From an uncultured Burkholderiales bacterium (GTDB lineage: Bacteria; Pseudomonadota; Gammaproteobacteria; Burkholderiales; Burkholderiaceae_C): a stretch of DNA of 64,000 nucleotides. The notes beneath the pieces are model-generated. The model had not been told where the DNA came from. It saw only the letters and a program-made list of their open reading frames with translations, and did not search any database. Position numbers and translations under genes: made by a program. Every line of letters starts with the position of its first letter. The stretch's first letter is position 1. The stretch is from the NCBI GenBank assembly GCA_903820745.1, contig CAIJIT010000013.1:16447-80446 (forward strand). The letters are read 5' to 3'. Shown one piece after another: positions 27,423 through 37,273 of this stretch.

Positions 27423-28490
27423 TCAGCGGGCCAGCGCGCGGCAATGCTCAGGCGGGAAATGCAGCCAGACGCTGCTGCCCGCTTCGAACATGGCATCGAC
27501 CGGGGTGATGACGCGGACCGTCTCCCCGCCGGCCAGGTTGACCAGATAGTCGCGATGCGGCCCCAGATAGACTTGCCGCGCGACCAGGCCGGCGATCCAA
27601 TTCGGCGCGCCTTGGTCGGGTGGACTCAGCGCGATGCGGATGTCGTGATGGCGGATCGATACGGCGCTGTCGCCCTGGGGCGCAAAGTCTCCCGAACCGC
27701 AGCGCAAGACCAGACCGTTGCCGCAGTCGACAATGTCGCGGCCGTCCCAACGGCCTTTGAAAACATTCGCCGAACCGATGAAACGGGCCACGAATTCGGT
27801 CAAGGGCCGCTGGTAAATATCCTCGGGCGAACCCGCCTGTTCGATCACGCCCTGGTTCATCACGACGATGATGTCGGAGGTGGTCATCGCCTCGGACTGG
27901 TCGTGGGTCACATAGACGGTGGTGTAGCGGTATTTGTCATGCAGCCTGCGGATTTCGTAACGCATCTCTTCGCGCAGATTGGCGTCTAGGTTGGACAAGG
28001 GCTCGTCGAGCAAAAGGATTTCGGGCTCGATCACCAGCGCGCGGGCCAGCGACACCCGCTGTTGCTGGCCGCCCGAGAGATTCCCCGGGTAACGCTGCGC
28101 CAACTGATCAAGTTTGGTCGCCGCCAGGATGGTATCGACCCGTTGCTGAATTTCGGTTTTTGGCAGGCTGCGCAAACGCAGCCCATAAGCGACGTTTTCG
28201 AACACTGTCATATGCGGCCAGAGCGCATAGCTCTGGAAGATCATCGACATGTTTCGCTTCTCGGGCGGCAGGCTGCGCTGCGGCGTCGAAATGCTGCGTC
28301 CTCCGACCTTGATCTCGCCACCATCGGGCTCAAGAAAACCGGCGATCAAGCGCAAGGTGGTAGTCTTGCCGCAGCCCGATGGCCCCAGCAGACAAACCAG
28401 TTGCCCTTTTTCGATCGTCAACGATATGTCGTTGACGACGGTCAGCGCGCCAAAGCGTTTGGATAAACCGGTCAATTCCAGAAAAGGCAT
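27423..28490 (-). CDS. ABC transporter ATP-binding protein (PotA/FbpC/AfuC type)
   Basis: 355 residues. Walker A GPSGCGKTT (~residues 36-44), signature LSGGQQQRVSLARAL, Walker B ILLLDEPLSNLDA and the switch His (VYVTHDQSEAM) are all intact. The C-terminal ~120 residues form a TOBE domain (VSIRHHDIRIAL), as in importers of the spermidine/iron/sulfate group. Encoded between the permease (48 bp away) and PrpD (48 bp) genes on the same strand. Confidence 0.94.
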   Translation of the reverse strand: MPFLELTGLSKRFGALTVVNDISLTIEKGQLVCLLGPSGCGKTTTLRLIAGFLEPDGGEIKVGGRSISTPQRSLPPEKRNMSMIFQSYALWPHMTVFENVAYGLRLRSLPKTEIQQRVDTILAATKLDQLAQRYPGNLSGGQQQRVSLARALVIEPEILLLDEPLSNLDANLREEMRYEIRRLHDKYRYTTVYVTHDQSEAMTTSDIIVVMNQGVIEQAGSPEDIYQRPLTEFVARFIGSANVFKGRWDGRDIVDCGNGLVLRCGSGDFAPQGDSAVSIRHHDIRIALSPPDQGAPNWIAGLVARQVYLGPHRDYLVNLAGGETVRVITPVDAMFEAGSSVWLHFPPEHCRALAR

Positions 28491-28538
28491 TGCTGTTGTC
28501 CTTGAGATAAATTTGCTTGCGCTCTGGATGGCAAGTCG

Positions 28539-30260
28539 TCAGGACGTTGGCAGCCGCTGCCCACCAAGCAGAGGCAGTCGATTGGCCAGAAATACCACCG
28601 TGAAGGTCACCGCCAGCAGCGTCAGGCCGAGCACCGAAATAGCGCCCAGATCGCCGCTCTCATTCAGGTCGTAAATGATCACTGAAACCAGCTTGGTGTT
28701 GGCTGTGGTCAGCAGGATGGCCGCTGAAAGTTCCCTGATCGTGCCGATGAAGATGAAACACCAGGTAGCGATCACGCTGGTGCGCAGCAAGGGCGCGGTG
28801 ATCAGTCGCAGGGTCTTGAGCCGGCTGGCACCGAGGATGCGGCTGGCGTCTTCGAGTTCGGCATGAATGCCGTGAAATGCCGAAGACATCTGCTGGTAGC
28901 CGGCCGGCATCTCGATCGTCAAAAAGGCGATCAGAAGAATCCACAAAGTGCCATAAAGCATCAACTCGGGATGCGAATAGGTCAGAAACAGGCCGACACC
29001 GAGCACGATGCCGGGAATCGCGATCGGCGCGGTGGCAAGAAAGCCGAGCAGCTTGGAGCCGGCCACGGTGTTGCGCGCCACCATATAGGCGGTCAGCAGC
29101 GAAATCACGGTGCCAATGCTCGCGGTCAGGAAACCGAGCACAAAGGTATTGCGCATCGCCAGTTGGGTGGCCGAAAACTCGAAAAACACAAACCTGAAGT
29201 TATGCAAGGTCAACGTAGCCCAGCTCAGCGGCTCCGAGACATTCTTTGTCAAGGCCGTCTTCAGCAATGCGGCATAAGGCAGCAGCACCGTCAATGACAT
29301 GACGACCAGGACGAAAGCCAGCGCCGGAACCTTCCATTGCCCGAGCTTGGCCAGCTTGGCTTCGCCGCTTTTGCCGCCGAGCACGGTGAAACCCTTGCGA
29401 CCCAGCATCCAGCTCTTGCCCTGCAGCAGCAAGGCCGTGATCAGCAGCAGAGGCAGGGATGCGGCAGCTGCCAGCCCGGGCTTGGGCGGATATTGAAACA
29501 GACTCCAGATCTTCGTCGTGATCACATGGAAACCTGCCGGCAACGCCAGAATCGCCGGCGACCCGAACATCGTCAAGGCCTGCAGGATGGCGATCAATGA
29601 ACCGGCGAGCATGGCCGGCAGCACCAGCGGAATCGTGATGCGACGCAGCGTCGTCGAATTGCCGGCGCCCAGGATTGCCGAAGCGTCCTCAAGGTCGGAC
29701 GGCACCCGGTCGAGCCCGTTGGCGACCAGGGTAAAGACATAGGGAAAGGTATAGCAAGCAATCGCAAACACCAGGCCGTAGAAGGTGTAAACGTTGACCA
29801 GATAGCTGTCCATCGGAGCGTCACTCAGATAGCGATAGGCCACATTGATCAAGCCGCTGTTGGGAGCTGCCAGGATCTCCCAGGCAATCGCACCGAGAAA
29901 TGGCGGCGTAACGAATGAGGCGGTCACCAGCGCCCTCACCCAACGTCGCCCTGGCAAGTCGGAGCGCGAAACCAACCAGGCCAGCGGCGTGGCAATCAGG
30001 CAGGACACCAGGCCAACCGCCATGGCCATGCCCACGGCCAGCAGGAAAGGTCGGCGCAAAGTGATGTTGGTCACCAAGGCCTCGAAATTGGCCAAGGTAA
30101 ACGCACCCTCCGCATCGCTGATGCTGTAGAGAAACAGCCAGTAGAGCGGAAAAATTGCCAGCACTGACAGCACCAGGACCAGCACAAAAAATACCGGTCG
30201 GAACAGGTCGATCCGCAGCGACCTTTGCATCACGGTCGAAAAACTTTGGGCCAGATTCAT
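28539..30260 (-). CDS. ABC transporter permease with two fused membrane domains (FbpB/AfuB type)
   Basis: 573 residues with about twelve transmembrane helices. Two copies of the EAA-type coupling motif are present: DLEDASAILGAGNSTTLRRI in the first half and ELEDASRILGASRLKTLRLI in the second. Each will contact one copy of the ATPase. Fused double permeases are typical of ferric and of sugar-phosphate (AfuB-like) importers. It overlaps the binding-protein gene by 4 bp. Confidence 0.93.
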   Translation of the reverse strand: MNLAQSFSTVMQRSLRIDLFRPVFFVLVLVLSVLAIFPLYWLFLYSISDAEGAFTLANFEALVTNITLRRPFLLAVGMAMAVGLVSCLIATPLAWLVSRSDLPGRRWVRALVTASFVTPPFLGAIAWEILAAPNSGLINVAYRYLSDAPMDSYLVNVYTFYGLVFAIACYTFPYVFTLVANGLDRVPSDLEDASAILGAGNSTTLRRITIPLVLPAMLAGSLIAILQALTMFGSPAILALPAGFHVITTKIWSLFQYPPKPGLAAAASLPLLLITALLLQGKSWMLGRKGFTVLGGKSGEAKLAKLGQWKVPALAFVLVVMSLTVLLPYAALLKTALTKNVSEPLSWATLTLHNFRFVFFEFSATQLAMRNTFVLGFLTASIGTVISLLTAYMVARNTVAGSKLLGFLATAPIAIPGIVLGVGLFLTYSHPELMLYGTLWILLIAFLTIEMPAGYQQMSSAFHGIHAELEDASRILGASRLKTLRLITAPLLRTSVIATWCFIFIGTIRELSAAILLTTANTKLVSVIIYDLNESGDLGAISVLGLTLLAVTFTVVFLANRLPLLGGQRLPTS

Positions 30261-31303
30261 GTCCCGAAATAAATCTCGTAGTTCTTCTTGATGGTTTCGA
30301 TCTGCTTATCGAGCGCCTGCGGATCAGTTTTCAACAGCTTGATTTTGGACAGAGGCATGCGGCTTTCCTTCTCCTTGACCTCGGGATGGAAGGAACGCAG
30401 GCCGCCAAAATCGCTGCCGATTTGCTGGGCTTCCTTGCTGAACAAGAAGGAATAGAACAACTTGCCGGCGTTCGGATGGGCGGCGTTCTTCAACAGCGCG
30501 GCATTGCCGACCACCAGCGGGGTGCCTTCCGAAGCGTAGACCGGCTCGACCGGAACACCCGATTCCTTCAGCATGAAGACGTTGTATTCATTGCCGTCGG
30601 TCATGACCTGGCGCTCGCCCAAGGCGAGTTTTTTCGGCGGTTCGGTCGACGACTGGACCTGCAAAACTCGTTGTTTGCCGAGCTTTTCAAAATAATCCCA
30701 GCCCAGGGTCTGGCTCAGCGCATAGGTGCCGGTCAGGATCGTGCCGCTGTAGCCGGGATGCGCCTTGACCATCTTGCCGGCCCATTTGGAATCGAGCAGA
30801 TCCGCATGGCTCTTCGGCGCATCTTCCTTCTTCAGCAATTTGCTGTTGTAGGCGATCACCGACAGATGCGCCCGGTAGGCGGCATATTGCCCGTCGGCGT
30901 CTTTCTCGCTGCTAGGCCAAAATTTGGCGACATCGGCCGGTACCGCCGCTTGCAACCAACCCTTGCGCTTGAAGTAGAGAAAGTTGACAGCGTCCGCTGT
31001 TTCGATCACATCGACGATGTAGATCTTGCTGCCATATTCCTGATTGATGCGCTGGAACAAGCGTTCAGCGCCAGCGCGTTCGACCTGCACCTTGATGCCG
31101 GGATATTTCGCCTCGAAGGCGCTCGCCACCTTTTCCGAGACCAGCACGTCGGTGGACGCATAGAACACGACTTTGGCTTCCTTGACCGCCGCCGCGATCA
31201 ATTGCGGTGTCACCTCATAGGGTGCAGGGGCTTGGGCAAGGACGGGTTCGATGCCGATCAAGATCGACAACAACAGGCCGACGATCAATGATTTCTTGAA
31301 CAT
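30257..31303 (-). CDS. periplasmic solute-binding protein of the same ABC importer
   Basis: 348 residues with a signal peptide (MFKKSLIVGLLLSILIGIEPVLAQ, cleavage near residue 24; given here as boundary only). The core resembles the AfuA/FbpA group: KVVFYASTD, FEAKYPGIKVQVERAG, GQYAAYRAHLSVIAYN. The paired Tyr residues that bind iron in FbpA are not evident, so an organic solute is more likely than ferric iron. ATG 31303 has GGAG six bases upstream; the longer frame has no ribosome site. First gene of the operon. Confidence 0.88.
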   Translation of the reverse strand: MFKKSLIVGLLLSILIGIEPVLAQAPAPYEVTPQLIAAAVKEAKVVFYASTDVLVSEKVASAFEAKYPGIKVQVERAGAERLFQRINQEYGSKIYIVDVIETADAVNFLYFKRKGWLQAAVPADVAKFWPSSEKDADGQYAAYRAHLSVIAYNSKLLKKEDAPKSHADLLDSKWAGKMVKAHPGYSGTILTGTYALSQTLGWDYFEKLGKQRVLQVQSSTEPPKKLALGERQVMTDGNEYNVFMLKESGVPVEPVYASEGTPLVVGNAALLKNAAHPNAGKLFYSFLFSKEAQQIGSDFGGLRSFHPEVKEKESRMPLSKIKLLKTDPQALDKQIETIKKNYEIYFGT

Positions 31304-31456
31304 AGTCTCTCCATGATTCACGCCTGGAAGGATCTGCAGGGCAGGCAAAGCTTGTGCCCGGCCCGGCCTGAAATCGAATCGAATCGATGGATCGATCATA
31401 AGACCAGCCTCGGGTGCTGCGCATCGAGCAGTTCTCAGTTGATTGCGACTGGACCC

Positions 31457-31485
31457 AAGGTAGCATCTGCCCCCCAAACAGTCAA
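31457..31485 (-). promoter_or_regulatory. candidate promoter of the ABC/PrpD/PdxA operon
   Basis: On the minus strand TTGACT (31480-31485) and TACCTT (31457-31462) are separated by 17 bases. The -35 is good (5 of 6), the -10 weak (3 of 6), which would fit an activator-dependent promoter. The leader would be about 150 bases. Confidence 0.45.
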
Positions 31486-31496
31486 CACTTTGGATT

Positions 31497-31512
31497 TAAG
31501 TGAATACACTTA
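31497..31512. promoter_or_regulatory. 16-bp inverted repeat, likely operator
   Basis: TAAGTG-AATA-CACTTA: perfect six-base arms around a four-base spacer, lying 12 bases upstream of the candidate -35 box. The position suits an activator, or a repressor acting at distance. The regulator gene is not adjacent. Confidence 0.5.
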
Positions 31513-31606
31513 CAGATCGATCGCAGGCGCTGGAGGCGCTTGATTCAAGCGGCCTCGAGCGAGCCAAACTTGTGCCTGAGTTTCGGCCGAACAGCCCCGC
31601 AAGGGG

Positions 31607-34600
31607 TCAGTCCCCGGCCTGCTCTGCCATGGCGAGCGCAGGTTTGGGGTCTCGCACCAGGTATGAATACAGCACCGGTACGACCAGCAGGGTCAACAAG
31701 GTCGAGGTCATCACACCGCCGATGATGGCGCGCCCCATCGGCGCCTGGATTTCGCCGCCATCGTTCAAGGCAATCGCCATCGGCAACATGCCGAAAACCA
31801 TCGCTGAAGTCGTCATGATGATCGGCCGCATGCGGATCAGTCCGGCTTGCAGCAGCGCTTCGGGCACGGTGGCGCCGGCCTTGCGCGCCTGGTTGGCGAA
31901 GTCGACCAGCAAGATCGCGTTTTTGGTCACCAGACCCATCAACATCACCAGGCCGATCATCGAAAAGACGTTCAGCGTCGAGCGCCACAGCAGCAAGGAC
32001 AACATCACACCGATCAGGGCCAGCGGCAGCGAGGCCATGATCGCGATCGGCTGCAAAAAGCTGCCGAACTGGCTCGCCAGCACGATGTAGATGAAGATCA
32101 CCGCCAACCCCATGGCGCCGACCAAGCCCTTGAAGGCCTCCGCCTGCTGCTTGCCGGCGCCGTCGACGTTGAAACTGATGCCCGGCGGCAATTGCGTCGA
32201 CTTGATCAGCTTTTGTACCTCATCGTTGACATCGCCCGAAGGCCGGCCCTGCACCCCACCATAGACCGCCTCGCGCCGCTGCAGATTCTGGCGCCGTATC
32301 ACTTCCGGGTTGAAGACCGCCTCGATCGTCGCGACTTGATCAAGCGCGATCGGCGAGCCATCCTTGGCGAAGGCGACCGGCAGTTTGAGCATCTGATCGA
32401 TGCGTTGACGCTGCTCGCGCGGCAGTCTCAACAGCACTTCGACCTGATTGCCGTCCGGCGTGGTCCAGTAAGTCGCCACCTCGCCATTGACATAGCTGCG
32501 CAGCGAAGCCGCCAGTTGCGGCGCAGTCAAGCCCAGTTCTCGAATCGCAGACTCCTTCAGGCGCACGGCATAGGCCGGCAGGCCGGGCTTGACGGTCGAA
32601 TCGACATCGACTGCCCCGCGGATCAGCTTCAGCTTGGCTGCGAACTCATTCGTCACCAGAGTCAGCGCCTCAGGGTCGTTGCCAAGGATCGTGACCCAGA
32701 TCGGTCGATCGAAACCAACGCTGACCTCGACGCCGGGAATCTTGGCGATGTCGGCGCGGATCGCGTCCTCGACCTGCTTCTGGCTGCGTTGACGCTGGCT
32801 GCGATCTTGCAGCGAAATATTCAAGGCCGCCTGATTCCTGCCGGTTGACAGCCCCTCGCCGCTGCTGCCGACCACCGTTGAGACGTTCTTGATTTCAGGG
32901 AAATGGCTGAGGATCTCTTCGACCTGCAGCACCTTGGCATTGCTGCGATCGAGGCTCGATGCGACCGGCATGCGCAGGTTGACCTGGGTGAAGCCCTGGT
33001 CGGTTTGCGGTATGAATTCACTGCCGACCAAGGGCATCAGCCCGATCGCCAGCACAAAGCTCGCCAAGCCAGCGGCCAGCACGAGGCCGCGTGGCGTCAG
33101 CGTAGCCATTCGAAACCGGCGTGGCTGACTGCGGTCGCAGCGGCCTTGTGCGTCGAACGGCCGGGCCCAGACCGGCAGCACAAACAAGCGGTAGCGTCTA
33201 CTCGAAAATGCCCAATGAATCAAGCGCTCATAGAGCAGATGCAGCCAATCCATCAAGCGGTCAGTGCCGCGCATCATCGAACCAAGCAGCGGCAAATGGC
33301 GCAACCGGTCGTTCGGCGGATCCTTCCAGACCGACGACAGCATCGGGTCGAGCGTGAAGCTGACGAACAGACTGACCAGCACCGCCACCGCCACGGTGAT
33401 ACCGAAGGGGTAGAAGAACTTGCCGATGATGCCGCTCATGAAGGCTACCGGCACGAAGACCGCACAAATCGCAAAAGTCGTGGCCATGACGGCCAGTCCG
33501 ATCTCGTTGGTGCCTTCGAATGCCGCCCGGTGATGGTTCTTGCCCATGCTGAGGTGGCGCACGATGTTTTCGCGCACGACGATCGCGTCGTCGATCAGCA
33601 GGCCGATGCACAGGCTCAGCGCCATCATCGTCATGAAGTTCAAGGTGAAGCCGAAGGCTTGCACCGCGATGAAGCTCGAAATCACCGAAATCGGCAAGGT
33701 CAACCCGGTGATGATGGTCGAACGCCAGCTATGCAGGAACAGGAAGACGATCGCGATCGTCAGCAAAGCGCCTTCGATTAACGTGTGCTTGAGGCCGGTC
33801 AGCGAGCCTTTCACCCAGTCGCTGTTGGCGTAGATCAGGTTCAGCTCGACGCCTTCTGGCAGCGATTTTCTCAATTCCTCCATGGCATCCTTGACCGCAT
33901 CACCGGTGGCGACGATGTTGGCGTCCTGCTGCTTGAAAATATTGAAGGTGATGGCCGGCGCACCATTGATGCGGGCGATGCTGTCGGGTTCGCGCTCGCG
34001 TTCGACCAATTGCCCCAAATCGCTCAAGGTCAGCACCAGATTGCCGCGTCTGGCCACGACCATGTTGGCAAACTGTTTCGGATCTTTGACACGACCTTCG
34101 ACGCGCAGGATCGCATCATTGCTTTGATCCGAAAGCAGTCCCACCGGTTGGTCGCTGTTGGCTTCACGCAGCGCCGTGGCGATTTCAGCCGGTGTCACGC
34201 CATAGGCTCGTAGCCTCAAAGGGTCAAGATCGATGCGTACCTCGCGCGACACGATGCCACCGACGTCGACCTTGGCCACGCCCTCGACACGGCCGAGTCG
34301 CTTGGCAATGACCAATTCGCCCAACATCGACAACTCGCGCGCTGGCCTTGTCTTGCTCATCAAGGCCATCACGATCACCGGCTGGGCGTTGTCGCCTTGA
34401 AAGCGCGAAACGGTCGGCGCTTTCACATCCTTCGGAAATGCCGCTTGGGCCGCAGCCACGCGGTCGCGCAAATCCTGCATCGCCCGGCTCATGTCGGTAT
34501 TGAGGCTGAACTCGACGCTGGCCTGGGCGCGGCCCTCGAAGCTGCGCGACTGGATCCGATCGACGCCCGAGATCGTGTTGATCGCTTCTTCAAGCGGCTT

Positions 34601-34792
34601 GGCCACCTCGCGCTCGACTGCATCGGGCGAAGCGCCGGGGTAGCGAACATCGATCCAGGCCCCCGGCATCGAAATATCGGGCATCTGCTCGACGCCCAGT
34701 CTGGCGTAGGAGAACATCCCCAGTACGCACAATGCCACCATCACCATCGTCGCAAAGACCGGGTTCTGGATTGAAACTTTGGTGATCCACAT
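31607..34792 (-). CDS. RND-family multidrug efflux permease (inner-membrane pump)
   Basis: 1061 residues of the AcrB/MdtB hydrophobe-efflux class. Twelve membrane segments in the usual two halves, with [20 protein letters not shown] near the start and the proton-relay Asp pair in [12 protein letters not shown] (TM4). The second half carries the [19 protein letters not shown] block. A segment of about 40 residues (~525-565, Arg/Pro-rich) between the two halves is longer than in relatives I recall. It lies 15 bp downstream of its adaptor gene. No TolC-type channel gene is nearby. Confidence 0.93.
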   Translation of the reverse strand: MWITKVSIQNPVFATMVMVALCVLGMFSYARLGVEQMPDISMPGAWIDVRYPGASPDAVEREVAKPLEEAINTISGVDRIQSRSFEGRAQASVEFSLNTDMSRAMQDLRDRVAAAQAAFPKDVKAPTVSRFQGDNAQPVIVMALMSKTRPARELSMLGELVIAKRLGRVEGVAKVDVGGIVSREVRIDLDPLRLRAYGVTPAEIATALREANSDQPVGLLSDQSNDAILRVEGRVKDPKQFANMVVARRGNLVLTLSDLGQLVEREREPDSIARINGAPAITFNIFKQQDANIVATGDAVKDAMEELRKSLPEGVELNLIYANSDWVKGSLTGLKHTLIEGALLTIAIVFLFLHSWRSTIITGLTLPISVISSFIAVQAFGFTLNFMTMMALSLCIGLLIDDAIVVRENIVRHLSMGKNHHRAAFEGTNEIGLAVMATTFAICAVFVPVAFMSGIIGKFFYPFGITVAVAVLVSLFVSFTLDPMLSSVWKDPPNDRLRHLPLLGSMMRGTDRLMDWLHLLYERLIHWAFSSRRYRLFVLPVWARPFDAQGRCDRSQPRRFRMATLTPRGLVLAAGLASFVLAIGLMPLVGSEFIPQTDQGFTQVNLRMPVASSLDRSNAKVLQVEEILSHFPEIKNVSTVVGSSGEGLSTGRNQAALNISLQDRSQRQRSQKQVEDAIRADIAKIPGVEVSVGFDRPIWVTILGNDPEALTLVTNEFAAKLKLIRGAVDVDSTVKPGLPAYAVRLKESAIRELGLTAPQLAASLRSYVNGEVATYWTTPDGNQVEVLLRLPREQRQRIDQMLKLPVAFAKDGSPIALDQVATIEAVFNPEVIRRQNLQRREAVYGGVQGRPSGDVNDEVQKLIKSTQLPPGISFNVDGAGKQQAEAFKGLVGAMGLAVIFIYIVLASQFGSFLQPIAIMASLPLALIGVMLSLLLWRSTLNVFSMIGLVMLMGLVTKNAILLVDFANQARKAGATVPEALLQAGLIRMRPIIMTTSAMVFGMLPMAIALNDGGEIQAPMGRAIIGGVMTSTLLTLLVVPVLYSYLVRDPKPALAMAEQAGD

Positions 34793-34807
34793 GGTCTTGG
34801 TGCCGGT

Positions 34808-35926
34808 TCAGCTCTTGGCCTTGGCCAGCACCAGGGCCTTGGCACCTTCGCGCAAATTGTCAAAGCGCGCTGCGAGCACCTGGTCCTTCTCCGTCAGGCC
34901 GCGCAGCACCTCGATCCGGCCTTCGCGTTGATCACGTCTTCCGGTGCTGATGATGCGGCGTAGCAAGGCACCGTTTTCGATCAACCAGACCTGCGACTGG
35001 CCTGAAATAGTGTTGACCGCGGACTCTGGCAAGGTCATGCGCTGCGTCGAGTCGGGCAACAAGACCTTCGCCGAAGCATATTGACCGGCACGGAATTGCT
35101 CATTCGGATTCGACAACTCAAGCGTGACGCCGATCGAACGCGTGCCCGGTTCGGCAGCCGGCGCGATGCGGCTGATCCGAGCCTCGACTTCGGTCAAAGC
35201 GCCTTCGACTTGCACCTGCACCACCATACCTGCCTGCAAGCGGCTGACTTCATGGGTGCCGACCAGGCCGGCCAGTTCAAGCCGGCTCAAATCAACGATG
35301 CTGAGAATTTGCTGCTCCGGCGCCAGCTTTTCGCCCGGCAATGCATGGCGCTTCGAAACGACGCCGCTGATCGGCGCGACCAGCGCCGCCTGCCGCAGCG
35401 TCACCTGGGCACTGTCCCATTGGGCCTGGGCGGCAAGCAACTGGCCGCGCGCCGCTTCAAGGCTGGCGCGCACTGTATCGAGGGCAGTCGAAGCGATGAA
35501 GTTCTGTTCAGCCAGACCCTGGCTGGCCTTGAACTGGCGCTCGGCCTGCTGCATCTGGGCCTGGGCGGCAGCCACGCCCGCGCTGCGTTCGGCAATCCGG
35601 TAGCGCAACTCTTCCATGTCGACCTGACCAAGCGACTGGCCTGCCTTGACCCGGCTGCCTTCCTGAACGCTCAGGCTCAACAGCGTAGCGGCTGACTTGG
35701 CGCGCACGATCACGGTGCCCGGTGCCACCAGTGGTCCCGAAAATTCAATCTGGCCGGGCATGCTGACAAGGATCGGCATGATTACTTCGGTCGACAAAAA
35801 TTCCAGCATGGCCGGCGGCTTGTCGCCTGGCTTGTCACCCCGACTGGCAAGGACTTTCACCGCGCCGATAGCGCCTGCCGCCAGCAAGACAGCGGCAATG
35901 CCACCGAGCAACCATTGCTTGCGCAT
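34808..35926 (-). CDS. RND efflux periplasmic adaptor (membrane-fusion protein)
   Basis: 372 residues. An N-terminal membrane anchor (KQWLLGGIAAVLLAAGAIGAV) is followed by a lipoyl half (ATLLSLSVQEGSRVKAGQSLGQVD), a coiled-coil hairpin rich in Ala/Gln and a beta-barrel (ISGVVSKRHALPGEKLAPEQQIL). It bridges the RND pump and an outer-membrane channel. ATG 35926 has GGAG six bases upstream; ATG 35938 is an alternative that adds four residues. Confidence 0.93.
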   Translation of the reverse strand: MRKQWLLGGIAAVLLAAGAIGAVKVLASRGDKPGDKPPAMLEFLSTEVIMPILVSMPGQIEFSGPLVAPGTVIVRAKSAATLLSLSVQEGSRVKAGQSLGQVDMEELRYRIAERSAGVAAAQAQMQQAERQFKASQGLAEQNFIASTALDTVRASLEAARGQLLAAQAQWDSAQVTLRQAALVAPISGVVSKRHALPGEKLAPEQQILSIVDLSRLELAGLVGTHEVSRLQAGMVVQVQVEGALTEVEARISRIAPAAEPGTRSIGVTLELSNPNEQFRAGQYASAKVLLPDSTQRMTLPESAVNTISGQSQVWLIENGALLRRIISTGRRDQREGRIEVLRGLTEKDQVLAARFDNLREGAKALVLAKAKS

Positions 35927-36079
35927 GCAAGACTCCATTCTTCTTCAATTGAAACTGACCAGAGTGTAAGGATCGTGCAAACCCTTGACCCTGGCGTTGC
36001 GACGAAATGCCGATTTCAGCGCTTGAACTGCAAGCCGCATTGATCGGCCGCCAGCGGTAGATCGAAAAACCGCTTTATT

Positions 36080-37273
36080 TCATGAGCAAGATGCTGGATC
36101 CAGACGCCGGCTTTGCCAGGCACAAAAGGCCGAAGCCAGGGCCGCGACGATGGCCGCAACAAACAAGGCCTGATAACCCAGGCTCGCCACCAACCAGCCC
36201 CCGCCGATGCTGCCGACTACGCCGGACAGTCCGTAGCCCAGCACCGAATACAAGGCCTGGCCGCGTCCGCGCAAACGCCCGGGGAAGTAGCGTGTGATCA
36301 GGGCAATGCAGGCAGTGTGCTGAGCCGCGAAGGTGATCGCATGCAGGCACTGCGCCAGCACCAGTATCAGCAGGCTGGCGCCGCCGCCAACGATCATGGC
36401 GAAGCGCAATGCCGTCAACAAGGCCGCGCCGATCAGCCAATGGTGCAGCGTGCCGCGCTCGAGCAAGCGGCCCTGAAACGCAAACCAGATGATCTCGACC
36501 AGGATCGACACAGCCCAGAGCATGCCGACGACCTGCTTGCCAAAACCCAGCGCGTCGAGATAGAGGCTGAAGAAGGCATAGAGCGAAGAATGCGCCAGGA
36601 CAGTCAGAAAAACACTGACAAAGAACCAGCGCACCTCTGGCCTGCCGAGCACCGCGGCAATCGAGAGTTGCGCCTGTTCCGCATCCGCCTTGACCAGCAA
36701 CTGACTGGATTGAACCGGCAAGCGCCAAGCGGCCCAGACCACCAGCGCCAGCAAGGCGATGATGGTGAAGGCAAAGGCCTGCATGCCGGCATGCTGGAAC
36801 CACCCACCGGCCAGCACGACGGTCAGCAAGAAGCCGATCGAGCCCCAGACCCTCACCCGACCGTAGCGCTTGGCATCCATTTCGCCGTCTTCGCTGATCA
36901 AATGTGCTGCGACCACGGTCTCGGTCAGCGGCACGATCGCTGCGTTGAACAAAAACATCAGCAAGGTCGCCAGCGCCAGGGTCGCGAAATGTGGTGGCGC
37001 CAGAAATCCGAGTCCTGCCACAAAACTGGCCAGCGCTGCCCAGCGAATGATCTGCACCCTTTGCCCGCTATGGTCAGCCAGCGCACCCCAGGCATAGGTC
37101 GCGAAGATACGCGTCCAACTCGACAAGGAGACGAGTATGCCGATCGCAAACACCGACAGGCCGAGTTCCTTGTACCAGAGCGGCGCGTAAGGATTGAAGC
37201 CGCCGATGGCTGCGAAATACACGCATGACAGCGTCGCGCAGGCGCTCAGTGAGCGCTTCGAATCAGCCGGCAC
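36080..37273 (-). CDS. MFS transporter, PPP/HcaT-like family
   Basis: About 397 residues with twelve predicted membrane helices. The start SCVYFAAIGGFNPYAPLWYKELGLS and RVWGSIGFLLTV resemble the phenylpropionate-permease-like group. The GTG at 37273 overlaps the aroC stop by one base (TAGTG), so translation is probably coupled; a longer form reaching 37324 inside aroC is less likely. aroC followed by an MFS gene is a recurring Burkholderiales arrangement. The substrate is unknown. Confidence 0.85.
   Translation of the reverse strand: MPADSKRSLSACATLSCVYFAAIGGFNPYAPLWYKELGLSVFAIGILVSLSSWTRIFATYAWGALADHSGQRVQIIRWAALASFVAGLGFLAPPHFATLALATLLMFLFNAAIVPLTETVVAAHLISEDGEMDAKRYGRVRVWGSIGFLLTVVLAGGWFQHAGMQAFAFTIIALLALVVWAAWRLPVQSSQLLVKADAEQAQLSIAAVLGRPEVRWFFVSVFLTVLAHSSLYAFFSLYLDALGFGKQVVGMLWAVSILVEIIWFAFQGRLLERGTLHHWLIGAALLTALRFAMIVGGGASLLILVLAQCLHAITFAAQHTACIALITRYFPGRLRGRGQALYSVLGYGLSGVVGSIGGGWLVASLGYQALFVAAIVAALASAFCAWQSRRLDPASCS

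Larger units (their letters stand above)
31304..31606. other. regulatory intergenic region of the ABC/PrpD operon
   Basis: About 300 bases between the RND gene and the binding-protein gene (both minus strand). It holds the promoter and operator listed separately, plus a run of aatcg units ending in ATCGAT-GG-ATCGAT (31383-31396), a second palindrome in the transcribed leader. No coding frame is supported. Confidence 0.55.

Noticed and set aside
30257-31303. Ferric-iron binding protein
   Set aside because: The importer looks like FbpABC, but I do not see the adjacent Tyr residues that hold iron.
36052-36074. AGCGGT/ACCGCT stem after the MFS gene as a terminator
   Set aside because: Six pairs with a ten-base loop and no T-run downstream on the minus strand.
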